DNA of 10,109 nucleotides, taken from contig JAAVAA010000024.1 in the NCBI GenBank assembly GCA_014804285.1, positions 5,782 through 15,890 on the forward strand, given 5' to 3'. Shown here piece by piece: positions 6,256 through 10,109 of the stretch; the stretch's first letter is position 1, and each line of letters starts with the position of its first letter. The position numbers and the translations under genes are program-made. Source of the stretch: Lachnospiraceae bacterium. GTDB taxonomy: Bacteria; Bacillota; Clostridia; Lachnospirales; Lachnospiraceae. The notes below the pieces were generated by a model that was not told the origin of the DNA, ran no database searches, and saw only the letters and a list, made by a program, of their open reading frames with translations.

Positions 6256-7272
6256 ATGCCCAGAAATGCCGACGACAAAATAAGCGGACTTCAAAAGGCA
6301 TCAATTCTTTTGATCGCGCTGGGGCCGGAAAAATCGGCTATGATTTTTAAGCATTTGAAGGAAGAGGAAATTGAAGAGCTGACACTGGAGATTGCCAATA
6401 CACGAAGCATTACACCTCAGGTTAAAGATGAAGTGATTGATGAGTTTTATCAGGTGTGCCTTGCACAGCAATACATAGCAGAGGGTGGAATTAATTATGC
6501 TAAAGAGCTTCTTGAAAAAGCTCTCGGTGCGGAAAAGGCAATGGATGTGATCGGAAAATTGACGGCGTCGCTGCAGGTTAAGCCGTTTGAGTTTATGAGA
6601 AAGACGGAAGCTTCTCAGCTGCTTAACTTTATTCAGGATGAGCATCCTCAGACCATTGCACTGATCTTATCCTATCTTCCGCTTGCACAGTCTGCCACAA
6701 TTATTGCTTCTCTGCCGCCGGAACGGCAGGCAGATGTGGCAAAACGTATTGCACTTATGGATCGGACCAGTCCGGATGTGGTGAAAGAGGTGGAAAAGGT
6801 TTTGGAATCTAAGCTGGCATCTTTGGTTAATCAGGATTACACCATTATCGGTGGTGTGGATGCTGTTGTAGAGATTTTAAATACAGTAGACCGCAGTACA
6901 GAAAAGCACATTATGGAGACGTTGGAAATCGAAGAGCCCGAGCTGGCAGACGAGATCAGGAAAAAAATGTTTGTATTCGAGGATATTTTGCTGCTTGATG
7001 ACCGCGCGATTCAGAGAGTACTTCGTGATGTGGATAACAATGATCTTGCAATGGCGCTTAAGAGTGCCAATGAACAGGTACAGAATGCAGTCTTTAATAA
7101 CATGTCCAAGCGTCTGGCTGTAATGATCAAAGAGGACATGGAATTTATGGGACCGGTACGTATGAAGGATGTAGAAGAGGCACAGCAGAAGATTGTAAAT
7201 ATTATCAGAAAACTGGAGGATTCAGGCGAAATTGTTATTTCCAGAGGCGGAGGTGACGAGATCGTTGTTTAA
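6256..7272 (+). CDS. fliG: Flagellar motor switch/rotor protein FliG
   Basis: FliG forms the rotor ring on the cytoplasmic face of FliF, binds FliM and takes torque from the MotA stator. The 338-residue protein shows the N-terminal FliF-binding domain (about 1-100; ISGLQKASILLIALGPEKSA), the middle domain with the FliM-binding EHPQT motif at 129-133, and the C-terminal domain with MFVF at 238-241. The charged torque helix follows in the region LDDRAIQRVLRDVDNNDLAM (247-266), and the protein ends with a Gly-rich tail RGGGDEIVV. Length is normal. The start ATG is preceded eight bases upstream by GGAGGG. The DNA coding the Gly-rich tail contains the ribosome binding site of fliH, and the two genes overlap by eight bases. 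Confidence 0.97.
   Translation: MPRNADDKISGLQKASILLIALGPEKSAMIFKHLKEEEIEELTLEIANTRSITPQVKDEVIDEFYQVCLAQQYIAEGGINYAKELLEKALGAEKAMDVIGKLTASLQVKPFEFMRKTEASQLLNFIQDEHPQTIALILSYLPLAQSATIIASLPPERQADVAKRIALMDRTSPDVVKEVEKVLESKLASLVNQDYTIIGGVDAVVEILNTVDRSTEKHIMETLEIEEPELADEIRKKMFVFEDILLLDDRAIQRVLRDVDNNDLAMALKSANEQVQNAVFNNMSKRLAVMIKEDMEFMGPVRMKDVEEAQQKIVNIIRKLEDSGEIVISRGGGDEIVV
7249..7256 (+). promoter_or_regulatory. Ribosome binding site that sets the fliH TTG start
   Basis: GGAGGTGA is fully complementary to the 3' end of 16S rRNA and lies inside the final codons of fliG. It is eight bases from the TTG at 7265, which selects that codon over the upstream in-frame TTG at 7232. Confidence 0.85.
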
Positions 7273-8125
7273 TAATCTTTACAAGGCAGGCTGGGTGGTA
7301 GTAAACGATGATGCCAGAGTTATAGATACCAACAAGTTGGTGGAACAAAAACTTCAAGAGGCAGCTAAATCAGGAGCTTACCACATGCAGGAATCAGAAG
7401 ATGAAGGAAAAGATGGGTTTTATGAGGGTATTTCGGCGGAAGCGATAGACACACTTCTCGATCCGGATAGCGAGGGAGCAATACTGAAAAGTGCTTCCGC
7501 AGAAGAACTTGAAAGAATAAATGAAAAACTGGAAGAGGCGAAAGCGGAGCTTTCCAGAGTACAGGATGAGGCGCAGCATCTTATGGATGAAGCACAGGCA
7601 GAAATTGAAGCTATGAAAATCCGTACATTGAAAGAAGCCCAGGAACAGGGATATCAGGAGGGCTACAAGCAGGGGATGAATGAGGTTCAGGCACTGAAGG
7701 ATGAGTGCCATGCCAGAGGAGAACAGCTTGAGGCTGAATATAACCGTAAAGTCCATGAACTGGAACCGGAATTTGTGGAGAATCTTACCAGGATATATGA
7801 GCATATATTTAAAGTAGACCTAAGCGAATACCATCAGTTGGTAGTTACGCTTCTTACAGATGCTATGCAGAAGGCAGATGCATCAGGCAATATCATTGTT
7901 CATGTGGCTCGAGAAGACTATGGGACAGTGAGCGAAGCCAAGGGAGAAATTCTCGAAAAGACGGGAACGCTGGCGGAGCGGCTGGATATTATTCCGGATA
8001 TGACGCTGGCGCCTTCTCAGTGTATGATAGAAACGGAAGGCGGAATCTATGACTGTTCACTGGGAACAGAGCTTAGTGAACTTACCAGAAAACTGATGCT
8101 GCTTTCTTATAAAGGTGGAGAGTAA
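7265..8125 (+). CDS. fliH: Flagellar assembly protein FliH (export ATPase regulator)
   Basis: FliH dimerises, binds the N-terminus of FliI, restrains its ATPase and tethers the ATPase complex to the C ring. The 286-residue protein begins FNNLYKAGWVVVNDDARVID, as clostridial FliH proteins do. It continues through an acidic stretch and a long coiled coil (about 78-165), with the GxxxGxxxG helix-packing motif (Gly129, 133, 137, in EQGYQEGYKQG) that is a FliH hallmark. The C-terminal FliI-binding domain (about 166-286) has the E2-stalk-like fold expected from the V/F-ATPase relationship. The start is TTG 7265, fixed by an ideal ribosome binding site inside fliG; the upstream TTG at 7232 lacks one. 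It overlaps fliG by eight bases, implying translational coupling. Confidence 0.92.
   Translation: MFNNLYKAGWVVVNDDARVIDTNKLVEQKLQEAAKSGAYHMQESEDEGKDGFYEGISAEAIDTLLDPDSEGAILKSASAEELERINEKLEEAKAELSRVQDEAQHLMDEAQAEIEAMKIRTLKEAQEQGYQEGYKQGMNEVQALKDECHARGEQLEAEYNRKVHELEPEFVENLTRIYEHIFKVDLSEYHQLVVTLLTDAMQKADASGNIIVHVAREDYGTVSEAKGEILEKTGTLAERLDIIPDMTLAPSQCMIETEGGIYDCSLGTELSELTRKLMLLSYKGGE
8112..8120 (+). promoter_or_regulatory. Ribosome binding site for fliI
   Basis: AAGGTGGAG lies in the last codons of fliH, six bases before the TTG at 8127. It overlaps the alternative GTG at 8115, so it can serve only the TTG. This makes 8127 the better fliI start. Confidence 0.6.
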
Positions 8126-8126
8126 G

Positions 8127-9464
8127 TTGCTGGGAACGAAAATTAATTTCTTAAAATATGACAGTGTGTTAGATGATACCTTATTTAAGTTAAAAGGAAA
8201 GGTTATCAATGTAATCGGGCTTACCATTGAATCGGCAGGCCCCGGTGCAAAGCTGGGAGATATCTGCATGATTTATCCGGGAGCCGGGGATGGCAGTCTT
8301 CCTCCTACACCGGCAGAGGTGGTAGGATTTAAGGAAGGTAAGACGCTTCTGATGCCTTATCAGACTGTAGAGGGAATCGGACCGGGAAGCAGTGTAGAAA
8401 ATACAGGATCGCCACTTACCGTACGTGTAGATGACAATCTCCTCGGACATACTCTTGACGGCTTTGGTAGACCGACAGAAGAGGATTTTATGCCTGGCGG
8501 TAAAATGTATTCTGTGGAAGCAAGTCCGCCGGAGCCCATGAGTCGTAAGATCATAAGTGATGTTCTGACCCTTGGGGTAAAGGCAGTAGACGGACTGATT
8601 ACCATAGGAAAAGGACAGAGAATCGGTATATTTGCCGGATCCGGAGTTGGAAAGTCCACATTGATGGGAATGTTTGCTCGAAATACGAAGGCAGATATTA
8701 ATGTGATTGCACTTATAGGAGAGCGTGGAAGGGAAGTAAGAGAGTTTATAGAGAGAGATTTGGGACCGGAGGGAATGAAAAGGTCTGTGGTGGTGGTTGC
8801 CACTTCGGACAAACCGGCACTGGAACGTAAAAAGGCAGCACAGACAGCTACAGCTATCGCAGAGTATTTTCGTGATCAGGGTAAGGATGTGCTTCTCATG
8901 ATGGATAATCTGACACGTTTTTCCATGGCGCAGCGTGAAATCGGACTTGCCAGTGGGGAACCGCCGGTATCCAGAGGTTATCCGCCCAGCGTATATTCGG
9001 AGATGCCGAAGCTTTTGGAGCGTGCAGGCTGCTCGGATCGGGGATCCATTACCGGCTTATACGCAGTACTTGTAGATGGAGATGATTTTAACGAACCCAT
9101 CACGGATACCGCAAGAAGTATTCTGGACGGTCATATCATGCTGAACCGGAAGCTTGCGCACAAAAATCACTATCCGGCGGTTGATGTGCTGCAGAGCATT
9201 TCCAGATGTATGGGGCAGGTTGCCAGCAGAGAGCACAAGCTTTATGCCGGAAAGCTGAAGAATGTGCTTGCTACCTATAATGAGGCGGAGGATCTGATCA
9301 ATATAGGCGCTTATAAGAGCGGGAGCAATCCGGGAATTGACTATGCAATCCGGAAGATTCAAGAGGTCAATGAGTTTTTGATGCAGGATGTCAATGATAA
9401 ATTTACTTTTGAACAGACGCTGGAACTGCTGAAAGGCATTTTTGATGAATCTCCAGATAACTGA
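8127..9464 (+). CDS. fliI: Flagellar export ATPase FliI
   Basis: FliI is the hexameric ATPase of the flagellar type III export apparatus, related to F1-ATPase beta subunits; it unfolds and docks substrates at the export gate. The protein of about 445 residues has an N-terminal beta-barrel, Walker A GSGVGKST at about 171-178, the conserved GERGRE at 198-203, Walker B DVLLMMDNLTRF at 254-265, and the following AQREIGLASGEPP and RGYPPSVY segments that are typical of FliI/YscN. Length is normal. Two starts are possible: TTG 8127 with AAGGTGGAG six bases upstream (preferred), or GTG 8115, which adds four residues, overlaps fliH by 11 bases and lacks a well-placed binding site. With the TTG start, one base separates it from fliH. 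Confidence 0.96.
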   Translation: MLGTKINFLKYDSVLDDTLFKLKGKVINVIGLTIESAGPGAKLGDICMIYPGAGDGSLPPTPAEVVGFKEGKTLLMPYQTVEGIGPGSSVENTGSPLTVRVDDNLLGHTLDGFGRPTEEDFMPGGKMYSVEASPPEPMSRKIISDVLTLGVKAVDGLITIGKGQRIGIFAGSGVGKSTLMGMFARNTKADINVIALIGERGREVREFIERDLGPEGMKRSVVVVATSDKPALERKKAAQTATAIAEYFRDQGKDVLLMMDNLTRFSMAQREIGLASGEPPVSRGYPPSVYSEMPKLLERAGCSDRGSITGLYAVLVDGDDFNEPITDTARSILDGHIMLNRKLAHKNHYPAVDVLQSISRCMGQVASREHKLYAGKLKNVLATYNEAEDLINIGAYKSGSNPGIDYAIRKIQEVNEFLMQDVNDKFTFEQTLELLKGIFDESPDN

Positions 9465-9480
9465 TGGAACGGAGCGATAA

Positions 9481-9924
9481 ATGGCAAAATTTATTTATCG
9501 GATGCAGAGTATCCTCGAAATCAAACTCAAGATGGAAGATCAGGCAAAAACAGAATTTGCCACAGCCAAAATGCATCTTGATGAGGAAGAAGAGAGACTT
9601 CAATATCTGAAAGACAGAAAGACAGGTTATGAACAGCTGGGAAGGGAACTTCGAAGGGATGGCCTGAAGGTTTTTGAGATACTTGAAAATAAAGAAGCAA
9701 TTGACCGAATGGAAGAATTTATTCTGGTTCAGTTGGAGAATGTGAAAAGAGCTGAGAGGCAGCTTGATGAGGCACGGTTACGGCTTCAGGAGGCCATGCA
9801 GGAAAGTAAAACCCATGAGAAGCTGCGTGAAAAAGCATTTGATGAATTTGTCCGCGAGGAGAATGCCAGAGAGGCAAAAGAAGTGGACGAACTGACCAGC
9901 TATACGCACAGCAGAAGATCATAG
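9481..9924 (+). CDS. fliJ: Flagellar export chaperone/stalk protein FliJ
   Basis: FliJ is a coiled-coil protein that inserts into the FliI hexamer like the gamma subunit of F-ATPase and links ATP hydrolysis to the FlhA export gate. The 147-residue protein starts AKFIYRMQSILEIKLKMEDQ, matching the FliJ opening pattern of F.YRLQ.IL.IK...E. It is almost wholly alpha-helical and charged, with heptad patterning over most of its length (about 15-135). Sequence conservation is low in this family, so identification rests on the N-terminus, length, coiled coil and position right after fliI. The ATG is preceded by GGAG (9471-9474), 16 bases after the fliI stop. Its last codons hold one copy of a 10-base repeat found again in the following gap. 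Confidence 0.92.
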   Translation: MAKFIYRMQSILEIKLKMEDQAKTEFATAKMHLDEEEERLQYLKDRKTGYEQLGRELRRDGLKVFEILENKEAIDRMEEFILVQLENVKRAERQLDEARLRLQEAMQESKTHEKLREKAFDEFVREENAREAKEVDELTSYTHSRRS

Positions 9925-9954
9925 CATAAAGTATACGCACATGCAGTGCGTATA
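9901..9954 (+). other. Direct repeat and hairpin after fliJ
   Basis: TATACGCACA occurs at 9901-9910 (end of fliJ) and again at 9932-9941. The second copy forms a perfect nine-base stem with GTGCGTATA (9946-9954) around loop ATGCA; the first copy could pair with the same 3' arm in competition. No T-tract follows, so it is not a simple terminator. The stem ends next to AGGAAAG, ahead of the next gene's start, so an effect on mRNA stability or translation of that gene is possible but inferred. Confidence 0.55.
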
Positions 9955-9975
9955 GGAAAGAGTGGAACTGAAACG

Positions 9976-10109
9976 ATGCCAATAGATGAAGAACTTACGC
10001 CGGAAGATGCCAAGCTGGAAAAGCAGCGTCTTAAGGAAGAAAAGAAGAAATTAAAGGAAGAGCAGAAAGCACAACGCAAGGAAGCTAAAGCAAGGGCAAA
10101 GGAAATTGC
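9976..10109 (+). CDS. Partial charged coiled-coil protein, possibly YlxF/MotE-like
   Basis: Only the first 44 codons lie in the window; the gene runs off the right edge. The visible residues begin MPIDEELTPEDAKLEKQRLK and continue as an almost pure Lys/Glu/Ala/Arg helix, which reads as a cytoplasmic coiled coil. No membrane segment is reached. The ATG has only a modest binding site (GTGGA, 9962-9966). In Bacillus the gene after fliJ is ylxF, encoding a membrane-anchored protein with an MgtE-N/MotE-like domain, followed by fliK. By position and charge this is most likely a YlxF/MotE-like protein, but low-complexity sequence cannot prove it and a FliK-type protein remains possible. Co-transcription with the fli genes is likely. 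Confidence 0.55.
   Translation, partial: MPIDEELTPEDAKLEKQRLKEEKKKLKEEQKAQRKEAKARAKEI

Overview
The window is low-to-moderate G+C DNA from a Gram-positive, flagellated member of the Clostridia, most likely a Lachnospiraceae relative (Roseburia/Eubacterium/Butyrivibrio type). The grounds are the CodY N-terminus and effector-domain style, strong GGAGG-type ribosome binding sites, the gene order, and the protein flavour. The genus assignment is inference; no 16S or other marker is present.

All real genes lie on the + strand and form two blocks. Block 1 is housekeeping and regulation: topA (DNA topoisomerase I, complete) with its own sigma-A-type promoter and a 5'-UTR hairpin, then codY (global nutrient regulator, complete) with a very good extended -10 promoter and a rho-independent terminator. 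Block 2, after a 243-base gap holding that terminator, a second sigma-A-type promoter and a foldable leader, is the early flagellar operon: flgB, flgC, fliE, fliF, fliG, fliH, fliI, fliJ and the first 44 codons of another charged, coiled-coil protein cut by the window edge. The operon is tightly packed, with gaps of about 1 to 32 bases, an 8-base fliG/fliH overlap, and two exceptions: a 104-base hairpin-bearing gap between fliF and fliG, and a 51-base hairpin-bearing gap before the last gene.

The operon encodes, in build order, the proximal rod and the adaptor joining rod to membrane ring (FlgB, FlgC, FliE), the MS ring (FliF), the rotor/switch ring (FliG), and the cytoplasmic ATPase apparatus that feeds the export gate (FliH, FliI, FliJ). 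CodY directly upstream recalls Bacillus subtilis, where codY also precedes flgB and CodY represses motility genes in rich medium. The trmFO-xerC-hslV-hslU genes that separate topA from codY in Bacillus are absent here.

I see no undescribed system, mobile element, CRISPR array or tRNA/rRNA. The points worth a second look are regulatory and fine-scale: a possible in-frame second start with its own Shine-Dalgarno in the flgB leader, intergenic hairpins within the fli operon, a 20-bp-phased direct repeat at the codY promoter, a CodY whose ligand pocket differs from B. subtilis while its DNA-binding helix is invariant, and TTG starts for fliH and fliI fixed by Shine-Dalgarno position.
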